Below, piece after piece: positions 9,040 through 17,906 of a stretch of 64,000 nucleotides of DNA. This DNA is from Kushneria indalinina DSM 14324 (lineage in GTDB: Bacteria; Pseudomonadota; Gammaproteobacteria; Pseudomonadales; Halomonadaceae): assembly GCF_003385845.1 (NCBI RefSeq), contig NZ_QRDJ01000008.1:496001-560000 (forward strand). The letters are read 5' to 3'. Position 1 is the stretch's first letter. Each line of letters begins with the position of its first letter. A program made the position numbers and the translations under genes. Under the pieces are notes generated by a model. It ran no database searches, had not been told where the DNA came from, and saw only the letters and a program-made list of their open reading frames with translations.

Positions 9040-9166
9040 GATCGGTCAGTGGTTTTCGTGCGTCGGACTTGATAACGCTGTCCGGTGCCCGCATTGCCAG
9101 CAACAACAGGTAACGTCGGGTGGCACATCCGGCGAACGGTTTCGATACGGGAGAGCAGGATAGCCC

Positions 9167-11566
9167 ATGAGTGAAGAAGACCAGTCCGACTACACCATCG
9201 AGCCCGGTGACGACAACGGCAGCGCCATGACACAGGCCGTGGTACCGGCCAGTGAATATCTGCCCGAACGGCTCTATCTACTGCCGGTACACAATCGCCC
9301 TTTTTTCCCAGCGCAGGTCCAGCCGCTGGTACTCAATAAAAAGCGCTGGAGTGACACGCTCGAACAGGTCGGCAATACATCGCACCATATCGTGGGACTG
9401 ACCTTTATCGGCGATACCGGGGCCGACCCGTCGCCGGACGAGTTCCCGGTCTACGGCACTGCCGTGCGGGTGCACCGCGCCGAAAACAACGAAGAGCAGC
9501 TGCAGTTCATCGCTCAGGGGCTGCGTCGTTTCAAGATTACCCGCTGGCTGTCTCAGGAGCCTCCCTATCTCGTCGAGGTTCACTATCCACGCGAGCCGGT
9601 CGAGAAGGAAGGTGACGAGACGCGCGCCTATGCGATGGCCATCATCAATGGCATCAAGGAGCTTTTGCCCATCAACCCGCTCTATGGGGAGGAGCTCAAG
9701 CACTATCTCAATCGCTTCAGCCCCAACGAGCCCGGGCCGCTGACCGACTTTGCCGCCGCCATTACCTCGGCGCGGGGCCCTGAGCTTCAGTCGGTGCTGG
9801 AGACCCTGCCTGTCCTGGAGCGCATGCAGGTGGTGCTGCCGCTGCTGCGCAAGGAGATCGAGGTCGCCCAGCTGCAAAGCGAGATCTCCGAGCAGGTCAA
9901 CGCGCAGATGCAGGAGCGTCAGCGCGAGTTCTTCCTGCGCGAGCAGCTCAAGGTCATCCAGAAGGAGCTCGGCATTTCCAAGGATGATCGGGAAAACGAC
10001 GTCGATACCTTCCGCGAGCGTCTGGAAGGCAAGGTCGTTCCCGAGCATGTCCAGGCCCGCATTGATGACGAGCTGGGCAAGCTGTCCGTACTGGAGACCG
10101 GCTCGCCCGAATACGGCACCACGCGCAACTATCTTGACTGGCTGACGGCGCTGCCCTGGGGCATCACCTCCGAGGATCAGCTCGATCTCCCCCATGCGCG
10201 TCACGTGCTGGATCGCGATCACGACGGCCTGCAGGATGTCAAGGATCGCATCATCGAGTTTCTCGCTGAAGGTGCCTTCAAGGGCGACGTTGGCGGCTCG
10301 ATTCTGCTGCTGGTGGGCCCGCCCGGGGTGGGCAAGACGTCTGTCGGTCGCTCGATCGCCGAAGCGCTGGGGCGCAAGTTCTATCGCTTCTCGGTGGGCG
10401 GCATGCGCGACGAGGCCGAGATCAAGGGCCACCGCCGGACCTATATCGGTGCCATGCCCGGCAAGCTGGTGCAGGCGATGAAGGAGGTCGATGTCGAAAA
10501 CCCGGTTATCATGCTCGATGAGATCGACAAGCTGGGCCAGTCCTTCCAGGGTGATCCGGCCTCGGCGCTGCTGGAGGTGCTTGACCCGGAGCAGAACGTC
10601 GATTTCCTTGATCACTACCTCGACGTGCGCATGGACCTGTCCAAGGTGCTGTTCGTGTGTACGGCCAACCAGCTCGACACTATTCCCGGACCGCTGCAGG
10701 ACCGCATGGAGCAGATTCGACTGGCCGGCTACATCGCCGAGGAGAAGGTGGCGATTGCCAAACACCACCTGTGGCCGAGGCTGCTGGAACGCGATCGCAT
10801 TCCCAAAAAGCGCATCAATCTCACTGATGCCGCCCTCAAGCATGTCATCGAGGGTTATGCACGGGAATCCGGCGTGCGCCAGCTGGAAAAGCAGCTGCAC
10901 CGGATCGTGCGCAAGGCCGCGGTCAAACTGCTGGAAGAGGATCTCGAAACGGTCAAGGTGTCGGTCAACAACCTGGAAGAGTTCCTGGGCGCGCCGATTT
11001 TCCGCAAGGAGAAGGTGCTCAAGGGCGTGGGTGTGGTCACGGGCCTTGCATGGACGGCCATGGGCGGGGCAACCCTGCCCATCGAGGCGACCCGGGTGCA
11101 CGGTCTGCAGCGCGGCATCAAGCTGACCGGCAAGCTGGGCGATGTCATGCAGGAGTCCGCCAACCTGGCCTACAGCTTCGTGCTCGGTCATCTGCAGGAG
11201 TTCGGCGCCCAGCCGGGCTACTTCGATCAGGCCTTTATCCACCTGCACGTACCGGAAGGCGCCACGCCCAAGGATGGCCCGTCAGCGGGGGTGACCATGA
11301 CCACCGCGCTGCTGTCGCTGGCCCGCGGGCAGGACATCAATCGTCCGCTGGCCATGACGGGGGAAATCACCCTGACCGGTCAGGTGCTGCCGGTGGGTGG
11401 CATTCGCGAGAAGGTGATTGCCGCCCGGCGCAGCGCCATTTTCGAGCTGATTCTGCCGCAGGCCAACCAGCGCGACTTTGACGAGCTGCCGGACTATCTC
11501 AAGGAGGGCATGACCGTGAACTTTGCCCGCACCTATCAGGATGTGGCCAAGGTCGTGTTTGACTGA
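9167..11566 (+). CDS. ATP-dependent Lon-family protease, AsrA type (second Lon)
   Basis: A 799-residue cytosolic AAA+ protease with N-terminal substrate domain (about 33-230), coiled-coil linker (230-310), ATPase core and serine-lysine protease domain. Walker A is GPPGVGKT at 384-391 and Walker B is VIMLDEID. The catalytic dyad is S706 (KDGPSAG) and K749 (REKVIAAR), 43 residues apart as in E. coli Lon. The start, LYLLPVHNRPFFPAQVQPLV, differs from housekeeping Lon (LPLRDVVVFPHMV) and matches the Pseudomonas AsrA group, linked there to heat and aminoglycoside stress. A normal lon next to clpX is expected elsewhere. It is monocistronic, ended by the terminator at 11583-11611. A 656-codon frame on the opposite strand is a codon-bias shadow. 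Confidence 0.93.
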   Translation: MSEEDQSDYTIEPGDDNGSAMTQAVVPASEYLPERLYLLPVHNRPFFPAQVQPLVLNKKRWSDTLEQVGNTSHHIVGLTFIGDTGADPSPDEFPVYGTAVRVHRAENNEEQLQFIAQGLRRFKITRWLSQEPPYLVEVHYPREPVEKEGDETRAYAMAIINGIKELLPINPLYGEELKHYLNRFSPNEPGPLTDFAAAITSARGPELQSVLETLPVLERMQVVLPLLRKEIEVAQLQSEISEQVNAQMQERQREFFLREQLKVIQKELGISKDDRENDVDTFRERLEGKVVPEHVQARIDDELGKLSVLETGSPEYGTTRNYLDWLTALPWGITSEDQLDLPHARHVLDRDHDGLQDVKDRIIEFLAEGAFKGDVGGSILLLVGPPGVGKTSVGRSIAEALGRKFYRFSVGGMRDEAEIKGHRRTYIGAMPGKLVQAMKEVDVENPVIMLDEIDKLGQSFQGDPASALLEVLDPEQNVDFLDHYLDVRMDLSKVLFVCTANQLDTIPGPLQDRMEQIRLAGYIAEEKVAIAKHHLWPRLLERDRIPKKRINLTDAALKHVIEGYARESGVRQLEKQLHRIVRKAAVKLLEEDLETVKVSVNNLEEFLGAPIFRKEKVLKGVGVVTGLAWTAMGGATLPIEATRVHGLQRGIKLTGKLGDVMQESANLAYSFVLGHLQEFGAQPGYFDQAFIHLHVPEGATPKDGPSAGVTMTTALLSLARGQDINRPLAMTGEITLTGQVLPVGGIREKVIAARRSAIFELILPQANQRDFDELPDYLKEGMTVNFARTYQDVAKVVFD

Positions 11567-11582
11567 CTGGCCGTCTGAAAGC

Positions 11583-11611
11583 AAAAGCCGCCCGGTTGGG
11601 CGGCTTTTTTT
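11583..11611 (+). terminator. Rho-independent terminator of the Lon gene
   Basis: An 11-bp stem (aaaagccgccc / gggcggctttt) with a 4-base loop and a run of seven T. It lies 16 bases past the Lon stop and, thanks to the A run on the left, may also serve the convergent kinase gene ending at 11627. Confidence 0.9.
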
Positions 11612-11626
11612 GGCATCGCCTGTGTG

Positions 11627-13267
11627 TCAGCGTGGGGTGTCGTCGCCGGCCATGGCCTCAAAAAGCCGGGCCACGGCTTCGGCACCCGGATCAACCACGC
11701 CGTCAAGCGCCTGCTCCGGCACCAGCGAGGAGCGCCCGGCGCCGGCCTTGCGCATACTGGCGGTTTCATCTGCGCCCGAGCGGGCCGAGCGCGCCGCCGC
11801 TGAAAGGTCTTCGCCGTCAGCCAGGGTCTCGATGGCCGGGATCAGCGCGTCCAGCATGGTGCGGTCCCCCTGACTGGCGCCGCCGTAATGCTGCATCCGT
11901 TCCACGCCCGCCTGCAGGGCTTTGGGCCAGTCACTTTCTTTTTCGAGCTGCTGCGCAGCACTGGTCATCAGAATCGACAGCAGCACGCCGCTGGAGCCGC
12001 CCATGGCGGTGGCAAAAAGATGGCCCAGCTCGCTGGCCAGGCGCGTATCTTCACCGGTAGAGAGCTGGTCCTCATCCAGTGCCTTCAGTACGGCGTTGGC
12101 GCCTGCGGCAAAGGTAGCGCCGGCGTCACCATCGCCGACTTTGGCATCCAGCTCATCCAGCGCCTTCTCACTGTTGCGCAGGGTGGTGGCAAGCCGTTTG
12201 ATCAGTTGGGCCCGTGTCTCATTTTTTTGGCCTTCGCCTGCCGGTGGGCGCTGGCTGAAACGTGGCGAGAAAGTCTCGATATCGTGCACCTTCTCTGGTG
12301 TCGGCCAGGCCGGCGCCTGGACAGGGGCGCTCAATGCGTCAAGAGTGGCGTCATCCGCGGGCGCCAGGGTGATGGAAAAGCCGTGCATGTCCAGCGAGGT
12401 CATCAGCGGCGCCGGCCCCAGCATCAGCGCCACGTTGTCGCGCCCAAGCTGCTCAAGGCAGGCGCGCTTGAGCACCTGCATCTCCTGCGGTGAACAGCCG
12501 CCCAGATTGTTGAGCACCACCACCCATGGGCCATCATCCGGGCGACCCAGTGCTTCTAGCACTTGGGCGACGGCATCATCAGCATTCTCAGGCGTGGTCT
12601 GACGGACACCGGGCTCGTTGTGGATGCCCAGCCCCAGTTCCGGCGTCCTGCGAGAAGATGCTTCCTGGCCGGGAAGAGTGGCGCTTGAAAGCGCCATGCC
12701 CATGGAGCGCACACTTGCGGCCATGTCACCGGCCGCCTTGCTGATCGCCTGCAGATCATCGCCCCGCTCGGCGCAGTAGCCGGCCATCTTGTGGACCAGC
12801 AGGGTGCCGGCCAGCCCGCGTGGCTGGGGTGCCTCCGGCAGGGCCACATCATCGGCCACGATCACTGTGTCAACCTGAAAGCCTTCTTCCCGGGCGCGTT
12901 CGGCGGCCAGGCCGAAATTGAGTCGGTCACCGGTATAGTTCTTGATGATCAACAGACACCCTGCTTCCCCACAGCAGGCGCGGATACCGGCCAGGATGGC
13001 CTCCACGCCCGGCGAGGCGAAGATGTCTCCGGCCACGGCCGCCGTCAGCATGCCTGGGCCCACGAACCCCGCGTGCGCCGGCTCATGCCCCGAGCCACCG
13101 CCTGATATCAGGGCCACCTGCTGGCGGCCGTCGCGATCGGGGTGCCAGTCCGAGCGCATGACGATGCGCGCATCCCGATGATCGGAAAGGGTGACGGCGG
13201 CTGACATGGCCAGCCCTTCAAGCAGTTCGCTGACCAGATTGTCCGGACGGTTATAAAAATGATGCAT
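11627..13267 (-). CDS. ATP-dependent dihydroxyacetone kinase, single-chain DhaK-DhaL fusion
   Basis: Phosphorylates dihydroxyacetone (or glyceraldehyde) to the triose phosphate. Residues 1-330 are DhaK: SGGGSGHEPAHAG at 55-67, with H61, and the substrate-bonding H216 in LGLGIHNEPG. Residues about 350-546 are DhaL, with the magnesium-nucleotide motif KVGDGDAG at 376-383 and GGSSGVL later. The fusion of both halves marks the ATP-dependent class rather than the PTS-dependent one, and no dhaM lies nearby. AAAGGAG precedes the ATG at a good distance. The gene stands alone; the usual glycerol dehydrogenase partner is not in the window. It could feed on glycerol or on DHA released from formaldehyde metabolism; both are inference. 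Confidence 0.94.
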   Translation of the reverse strand: MHHFYNRPDNLVSELLEGLAMSAAVTLSDHRDARIVMRSDWHPDRDGRQQVALISGGGSGHEPAHAGFVGPGMLTAAVAGDIFASPGVEAILAGIRACCGEAGCLLIIKNYTGDRLNFGLAAERAREEGFQVDTVIVADDVALPEAPQPRGLAGTLLVHKMAGYCAERGDDLQAISKAAGDMAASVRSMGMALSSATLPGQEASSRRTPELGLGIHNEPGVRQTTPENADDAVAQVLEALGRPDDGPWVVVLNNLGGCSPQEMQVLKRACLEQLGRDNVALMLGPAPLMTSLDMHGFSITLAPADDATLDALSAPVQAPAWPTPEKVHDIETFSPRFSQRPPAGEGQKNETRAQLIKRLATTLRNSEKALDELDAKVGDGDAGATFAAGANAVLKALDEDQLSTGEDTRLASELGHLFATAMGGSSGVLLSILMTSAAQQLEKESDWPKALQAGVERMQHYGGASQGDRTMLDALIPAIETLADGEDLSAAARSARSGADETASMRKAGAGRSSLVPEQALDGVVDPGAEAVARLFEAMAGDDTPR

Positions 13268-13354
13268 AAAAGGCTCCTTTGAGAGGGCGCTTTCAGCGTA
13301 GAGGGTTCCGGGTGGAAACAGGAAGGCGTTATTCGTCGTGAGACGCTATTCGTT

Positions 13355-14287
13355 TCAGGATCCGGCCGATTCTGCTGCCGGTTCGGGAAAGCGTGGCGTT
13401 GGCCAGACGATGGGGGGCTGCTCGCCGCCCGGGTCCAGCGTTCCCGGATGCATTTCGGGGCGGCAGTGCGCCAGTGCCCCTGCCAGTCGCTCCAGCGCGG
13501 GCTGGCCGGTCGTGCCTGCCGTCACTTCCTCCCACCACAGGCGATGGACGGCGCGCACCGTGACCGGAACGGAGGGCAGACCCAGCCGCTGCGCCATCGC
13601 CAGACGATGCAGTCCACGATTGATCTTGAGCAGATGGCCGTCGCGCGTGACGACTACGCCCAGCGTATCCTTGCCGCGCCCGGTATCGAAGCCATTTTGT
13701 GCCATGTCGTCCAGAAAACGCAGGTAAATACCGAGATAAGTCAGAATCTTGTGGTCACTGTCGAGCAGGATGCCTTCGTGGGCCGAGCGCCACGGCTTGC
13801 CTCTGACCAGGTGCTTGTGAAGCTCTCTGAAGCGTTCGGTGCGGGTAAGGTCTGCGCGGTTTTCATCCAGATCGCTGATGAACTCATAGCGTGAGCCGTG
13901 GCGAAGATCGCCACGGCTGTTGTCCCACTCGCCATCCCAGAGAAAGGCAGAAGAGGAGGGGCGTTTGCCGCCGACGCCCTTGAAGTTCACATCCCGAATC
14001 ATGCTGCGTGGGTGAATATGAAGGGTCAGGCGATCTCCCAGGCGTTTTTCGATTGAGCGTCTTGGCAAGCCCATTCTTTCAATGCGATCGGCGCCAGGGG
14101 CACCCTTCAGCCAGCGCTGAAACAGAAACTCCTCGATGGGGGTACCCACCCGATCCTGGAATCCGGTCTTGAGCCCTTCCTGGAACTGCACGCGACGCAT
14201 TGCCCAGCGAAGATGTTCGCTGCCCAGATCGGCAAACGCCTTGTCATCGCAAGGCGCAGAGACGTTTTGGGAAGACCTTGAAAGCAT
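13355..14287 (-). CDS. Uncharacterised 310-residue protein with ParB-like HRL motif, in a surface-glycan group
   Basis: I do not recognise a named family. The visible pattern is basic N-terminal region (1-90), an AFLWDGEWD segment at 114-122, an ELHKHLVRGKPW segment near 155-166, a helical stretch with LGIYLRFLDDM near 185-195, and then VVVTRDGHLLKINRGLHRLAMAQRLGL (split: DGHLLKIN at 216-223, GLHRLA at 225-230) followed by VPVTVRAVH. The order DG...GxHRLA...LGLPxVPVxV recalls ParB/sulfiredoxin-like folds found in many glycan-cluster proteins, although the usual DGRHRL reads NRGLHRL here. It is followed 109 bases upstream on the same strand by a GT4 gene. The C-terminus is Pro-rich. A role in making or modifying surface polysaccharide is a guess from context. 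Confidence 0.7.
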   Translation of the reverse strand: MLSRSSQNVSAPCDDKAFADLGSEHLRWAMRRVQFQEGLKTGFQDRVGTPIEEFLFQRWLKGAPGADRIERMGLPRRSIEKRLGDRLTLHIHPRSMIRDVNFKGVGGKRPSSSAFLWDGEWDNSRGDLRHGSRYEFISDLDENRADLTRTERFRELHKHLVRGKPWRSAHEGILLDSDHKILTYLGIYLRFLDDMAQNGFDTGRGKDTLGVVVTRDGHLLKINRGLHRLAMAQRLGLPSVPVTVRAVHRLWWEEVTAGTTGQPALERLAGALAHCRPEMHPGTLDPGGEQPPIVWPTPRFPEPAAESAGS

Positions 14288-14396
14288 GAGCCAGACCAGT
14301 GACTTGTATTAAAGGGCGCTGCCAGTAGCGAAGGGAAGTTTATCAGGCCCGCGCACCACGGGCAGTGCAGACATGGCCATTCAGAGCGCTCGTCTT

Positions 14397-15557
14397 TTAT
14401 GTCGTGGGCAGTTCGAGGAACTGCTGCATGATGCGGGTGTCACGATAGCGCTCGATCAGCTCCGGGTCCTGCTCCAGTGCCGGGGGGGACCTGAGCCCCT
14501 GGCGAATGCCTTCGGCCAGCCCGTCGATCGTATTCTCGACCACCAGACGACGTTGATCATTGATCAGTACATTGCGAATGCCGCCGGGGGCATCCACGGC
14601 AACGCAGGGGGTGCCGCAGATCATGCTCTCTGCCAGCACGATGCCAAAGGCCTCGCTCATGGAACTCAGCACGAAAAGGCGGGCATGCTTCATCCAGGGG
14701 TACGGATTGGTGCGACTGCCGACGATGTGCACACGATCATGTACGTCCAGTTCATCGACCAGTTGCTCAACGCTCTCCCGCATGGGGCCATCGCCCACAA
14801 TCACCAGATCTTCCTCGATACCCGAGCGTAGATAGGCGTGGATCAAAAAGTCCTGGCGCTTGACCCTGGACAGTCTGCAGACATGTACCACGTAGGGTCT
14901 GGTGGGCAGATCATCAGGCGTCTCATCTGCCATGGCCCTGATGGCTTCTATATCACAGGGATTACCGATCGTGGCCCAATGCGAGGGCGAAATATGATAA
15001 TGCCCTAGCTGCCTTTCCAGCTGTTCACGGACATTGGGGGTATTGCAGATCACGCGTTTGCCGTTATAAAGACGCCGTAGATAGAAGCCCTTGAGTCTGC
15101 TGCCATGCTCCCCGGGCCATGAAACGGTTACCTGCCAGAAGCGGGGGTCCTGCCAGGACCAGATCGTTTCAAAGGCCCCCTGGCCCCGCGCGATAATACG
15201 ATCGACCGGCCCATGGTCGCGCTCAAGTCGTTCAACGAATTGCCTCAGATAGCGGCCACCGTAATAGCCTCGCCAGATAACACCGGAGCCGGGCAATAGT
15301 GGTTTAAGCAGGGTGCGGGTCACCAGATCATACGCCAGCCCGGTGCCGGTGCGGCGAAAGGCCTTGTCAAAATCTTCGTAATGAAGTTTGACGCCGGGGT
15401 CCGGCAGTAGCTCGTCTCCGCCCTTGAGCACAAGCACATGCACCTCATGACCGGCTCTGTGGAGGACGTTGGCAAGATTGATGGTGACGCGTTGAATGCC
15501 ACCGATATTGAGTTTGCGAACGATCAGTAAAACGCGCTGTTTCATGTTGATTTTCAT
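14397..15557 (-). CDS. Glycosyltransferase family 4
   Basis: A 386-residue GT-B retaining glycosyltransferase. The acceptor half starts with VRKLNIGGIQRVTINLANVL, where GG at 19-20 forms the nucleotide-loop turn. The donor half begins at about 221 (PYVVHVCRLSRVKRQD) and carries the EX7E pair E302 and E310 (SEAFGIVLAE), then GTPCVAVDAPGG. Such enzymes add sugars in lipopolysaccharide core or exopolysaccharide synthesis in the cytoplasm. It reads in the same direction as the GT2-like gene upstream (6 bases apart) and the unknown gene downstream, so the three probably form one transcript. The sugar and linkage cannot be deduced. Confidence 0.92.
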   Translation of the reverse strand: MKINMKQRVLLIVRKLNIGGIQRVTINLANVLHRAGHEVHVLVLKGGDELLPDPGVKLHYEDFDKAFRRTGTGLAYDLVTRTLLKPLLPGSGVIWRGYYGGRYLRQFVERLERDHGPVDRIIARGQGAFETIWSWQDPRFWQVTVSWPGEHGSRLKGFYLRRLYNGKRVICNTPNVREQLERQLGHYHISPSHWATIGNPCDIEAIRAMADETPDDLPTRPYVVHVCRLSRVKRQDFLIHAYLRSGIEEDLVIVGDGPMRESVEQLVDELDVHDRVHIVGSRTNPYPWMKHARLFVLSSMSEAFGIVLAESMICGTPCVAVDAPGGIRNVLINDQRRLVVENTIDGLAEGIRQGLRSPPALEQDPELIERYRDTRIMQQFLELPTT

Positions 15558-15563
15558 TGGATC

Positions 15564-16433
15564 TCAATCAAAAAGCAGTTTTTTTACCTCGGGAAAGTGT
15601 TCAAGGCAGGCCTTTAATTGCCTGTCGTTGCCATTCTTTTTAATGTTTTCTTCGTGAAGAGCAGATTTGGCCGAAGCTTCAGTTGGTGCAAATTCCATGT
15701 TTTTATTGTTGATCCTTATGCACGGGGTTCCTTTTTTAAGTGAGCATATCTTGAACCAGATATCATCTGCAGTAGGAGCAAGTTCTGTAAACAGCTTTGC
15801 GTTAAAAACGATGTCATCAAGAGATCCGGGAGGATATAAAACGCCGCTATTTCCTGTAGGCATAAGCTTGTAGCTAGGTTGATTAGCTATGTGAGAGTTT
15901 TTGTTTTTGATTAAATTGTAATTTATTTCTTGGGCGCCCGGGGTGCTTTCGCTCCATATGTGCCCTCTATGGCATATGATACAGTTGGGGTGTTTTTGGT
16001 GCCCTTCGATTAATCGATCTAACCAGTTTTGGGGATACATGGTGTCATCGTCAGCAGTGACGATCAGTTTTTCGCGATGCTGCTCGAGAGCATGAATCAA
16101 TTTATTGTAAGATCGATAATCATTTTCAATAAATATAATGTTTAATCCTCTCGATTGTAGCCGCTTCAGGGTTTGAGGAAGATGACCAATCTTTTTTCTG
16201 TCTTCTTGAGATATATATAGATAAACGCTGTATCCATCTGTCGTCTGGTGGAATAGTGACTCCAATGTAAGGTAAACATCGTTGATACGCGCAGTGTGTG
16301 TAGTTAAAGAAACTACAATTTCTTGGTTTTTAGATTCCAAAGACTTGGAGTTAAACCTGTTTAAAATAAAAAAATAGCATTTTAAATAAAATGCACTTAG
16401 CTTGAATAGCTTTCTGTTAATATATCTATGCAT
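15564..16433 (-). CDS. GT2/GT-A-type glycosyltransferase, AT-rich and probably acquired
   Basis: 289 residues. After a basic, aromatic N-terminus come VVSLTTHTARI (about 40-50), ESLFHQTT (58-65) and the metal-binding acidic triad in TADDDTMYP (D128-D130), the arrangement of GT-A glycosyltransferases that start from a DNA stretch like 'VSLTT...RI'. The later segment CHRGHIW and TGNSGVLYPPGS line the acceptor side. Codon use is markedly AT-rich (many AAA, ATT, TTA) compared with all neighbours, as is the DNA beyond it up to about 16650, a sign of horizontal transfer. It begins the minus-strand glycan group. The substrate is unknown. Confidence 0.82.
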   Translation of the reverse strand: MHRYINRKLFKLSAFYLKCYFFILNRFNSKSLESKNQEIVVSLTTHTARINDVYLTLESLFHQTTDGYSVYLYISQEDRKKIGHLPQTLKRLQSRGLNIIFIENDYRSYNKLIHALEQHREKLIVTADDDTMYPQNWLDRLIEGHQKHPNCIICHRGHIWSESTPGAQEINYNLIKNKNSHIANQPSYKLMPTGNSGVLYPPGSLDDIVFNAKLFTELAPTADDIWFKICSLKKGTPCIRINNKNMEFAPTEASAKSALHEENIKKNGNDRQLKACLEHFPEVKKLLFD

Positions 16434-16817
16434 ACATACGGCTCATTCTAAATTTGAATAAAAAATGAAACTTAGTTCAAAGGCTCGATTTGCACGGGAT
16501 GAAAAATAACCTTTCGATTTAATGGAGTTTTCACTACACATATTATAGGCCGTAGCCGGTAGTCACCAGTAACATTTCTTGTTTTAAGCTTTACCCGTTG
16601 TTGTACATTCCTTTGACAGCTTGCATTTAGTGCCCTAATTTTATGGTCACTTGCCCATTGATGTCCTGCAGGACATCGTAACTGCCTTGCTTGCCCTGAA
16701 AGGCAGACTGCAATGAAGTCTGGTGTTCATTGCAGGAAGTATCTGTATACCCGGCGGCGAGGCCCGAATGTGCCCCGCGCACCGGTAATGAAAATCAGAG
16801 TCTTGGAGGAAATACCC
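16434..16817. other. AT-rich intergenic segment
   Basis: 384 bases with no gene I can support. About 16434-16650 is AT-rich like the adjoining glycosyltransferase and probably arrived with it. Composition returns to the GC-rich norm near 16660. The right part must carry the promoter of the secreted-protein gene at 16818. Confidence 0.5.
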
Positions 16818-17210
16818 ATGAAGAAAATGATCGCTACTGTTTTTTGTGCCGCTTTCGTGCTGCCTGCCATGTCTGCTGTGGCCTCGACTGAGGCCACTCA
16901 AAATGGCGCTGCCAGCGAAGGTCAGGAAATGACCGGTACGGCAGCCACTGAAGCTTCCAGCACCATGGATAACAGCGCGACCAGTGCTGACGCCACACCT
17001 ACCGGTCAGGGAGGTAACGGTGGCTCGGCTCAAATGAACGATATGGACGGCATGAGCGAGTCCAGCAGCAGCTCGGTGGATAGCCCCGGGGCCCAGAATG
17101 CTGATGAGACCATGACCGGGCGGCAGGGACACTCTGCCCAGATGCAGTCCACGGATCCCATTGAAGATGGCGACAGCACTGAGCACGGCGCCAGCCCGTC
17201 CAGTAACTGA
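16818..17210 (+). CDS. Uncharacterised secreted Ser/Thr/Met-rich low-complexity protein
   Basis: 130 residues. A signal peptide covers MKKMIATVFCAAFVLPAMSAVA with likely cleavage after SAVA/AVAS near residue 22-24. The mature part is almost wholly low-complexity: Ser, Thr, Ala, Gly, Gln, Asp and Met, without Cys after the signal and with few hydrophobic residues, so it should be disordered and acidic in the periplasm or outside. There is a run of Ser near 74-79 and repeats of the type 'MTG' and 'AQM'. TTGGAGGA sits 7 bases before the ATG at 16818, and 17242-17271 is a strong terminator, so it is a single-gene transcript. The open frame extends 35 codons upstream but without a signal or ribosome site. 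Function unknown. Confidence 0.75.
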   Translation: MKKMIATVFCAAFVLPAMSAVASTEATQNGAASEGQEMTGTAATEASSTMDNSATSADATPTGQGGNGGSAQMNDMDGMSESSSSSVDSPGAQNADETMTGRQGHSAQMQSTDPIEDGDSTEHGASPSSN

Positions 17211-17241
17211 TCCCACTCAGGATTGATGGTGCTTCGTGAGG

Positions 17242-17271
17242 GGCCCGACAGCATTGGCTGTCGGGCCTTTT
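17242..17271 (+). terminator. Rho-independent terminator of the secreted-protein gene
   Basis: An 11-bp perfect stem (ggcccgacagc / gctgtcgggcc), 4-base loop, then TTTT, 31 bases past the stop at 17210. Confidence 0.88.
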
Positions 17272-17321
17272 GCGTGAGTGGCGCTGCTGATGAGAAGCTC
17301 TGCCTCTTCCCGAGTATCGGT

Positions 17322-17906
17322 TTACCAGAACATGGGGTCAGGCTTTTCCTGTCGTTCACGAAGCCGCTCTCTGGCGATAAAGAGTGCTGCGATGGCACGT
17401 CCCTCATGAAAATCGCCGCGCGCCAGTAATGCGCCAATGTCCTCGATGGCATGCTTTTCGACAATCAGCGGTTCGGGCTCATCGCCCGGCAGGCTTTCTT
17501 CATAAAGCTGCGTCGCCATGACCACATGAATGCGGTGGGTCATGTAATTGGGAGCCAGCGTCAGTTCAGTCAGGGGTTCGATGACGTGGGCACCATAGCC
17601 GCACTCTTCGCGAAGCTCACGATTGGCGGCCGTGATGATGTCTTCGCCCGGGTCGATGACACCCTTTGGCAGCGTCAGAGCATAGTCCTCGATGCCGACC
17701 GCGTACTCCTGAATCAACAGGACATGATCGGGGTCCGGCATCGCCACGATCATGACGGCGCCGGCGCCCTGTCCATTGCTGATCAGGCGCTCGAAGGTGC
17801 GCTGCTCGCCGTTGGAAAATTCAAGCTCCAGTGCTTCGATCGCAAACAGCCGGCTCTGGGCGATACAGCGCCGCCGCCCGATTTCGGGCTTTCCTGATGG
17901 GGACAT
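17322..17906 (-). CDS. nudE: ADP compounds hydrolase NudE
   Basis: A 194-residue Nudix hydrolase that cleaves ADP-ribose, Ap3A and NADH to mononucleotides. The Nudix box reads GVIDPGEDIITAANREL then REECGYG, with all key Gly, Glu and Arg present (roughly 86-108). Flanking blocks ARSRLF-like AQSRLFAIEALELEF, REYAVG-like QEYAVGIEDY and GDEPEPL match E. coli NudE closely. The start at 17906 is preceded by a perfect GGAGGT; the frame runs open a further 52 codons upstream but these are not conserved in type. It diverges from hslR, 180 bases away, the arrangement also seen in other gammaproteobacteria. Confidence 0.95.
   Translation of the reverse strand: MSPSGKPEIGRRRCIAQSRLFAIEALELEFSNGEQRTFERLISNGQGAGAVMIVAMPDPDHVLLIQEYAVGIEDYALTLPKGVIDPGEDIITAANRELREECGYGAHVIEPLTELTLAPNYMTHRIHVVMATQLYEESLPGDEPEPLIVEKHAIEDIGALLARGDFHEGRAIAALFIARERLRERQEKPDPMFW

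Noticed and set aside
9278-11248. A 656-codon open frame on the minus strand of the Lon gene
   Set aside because: It mirrors the strong codon bias of the Lon gene, has no known motif and is His/Leu/Gln-rich as expected for antisense frames.
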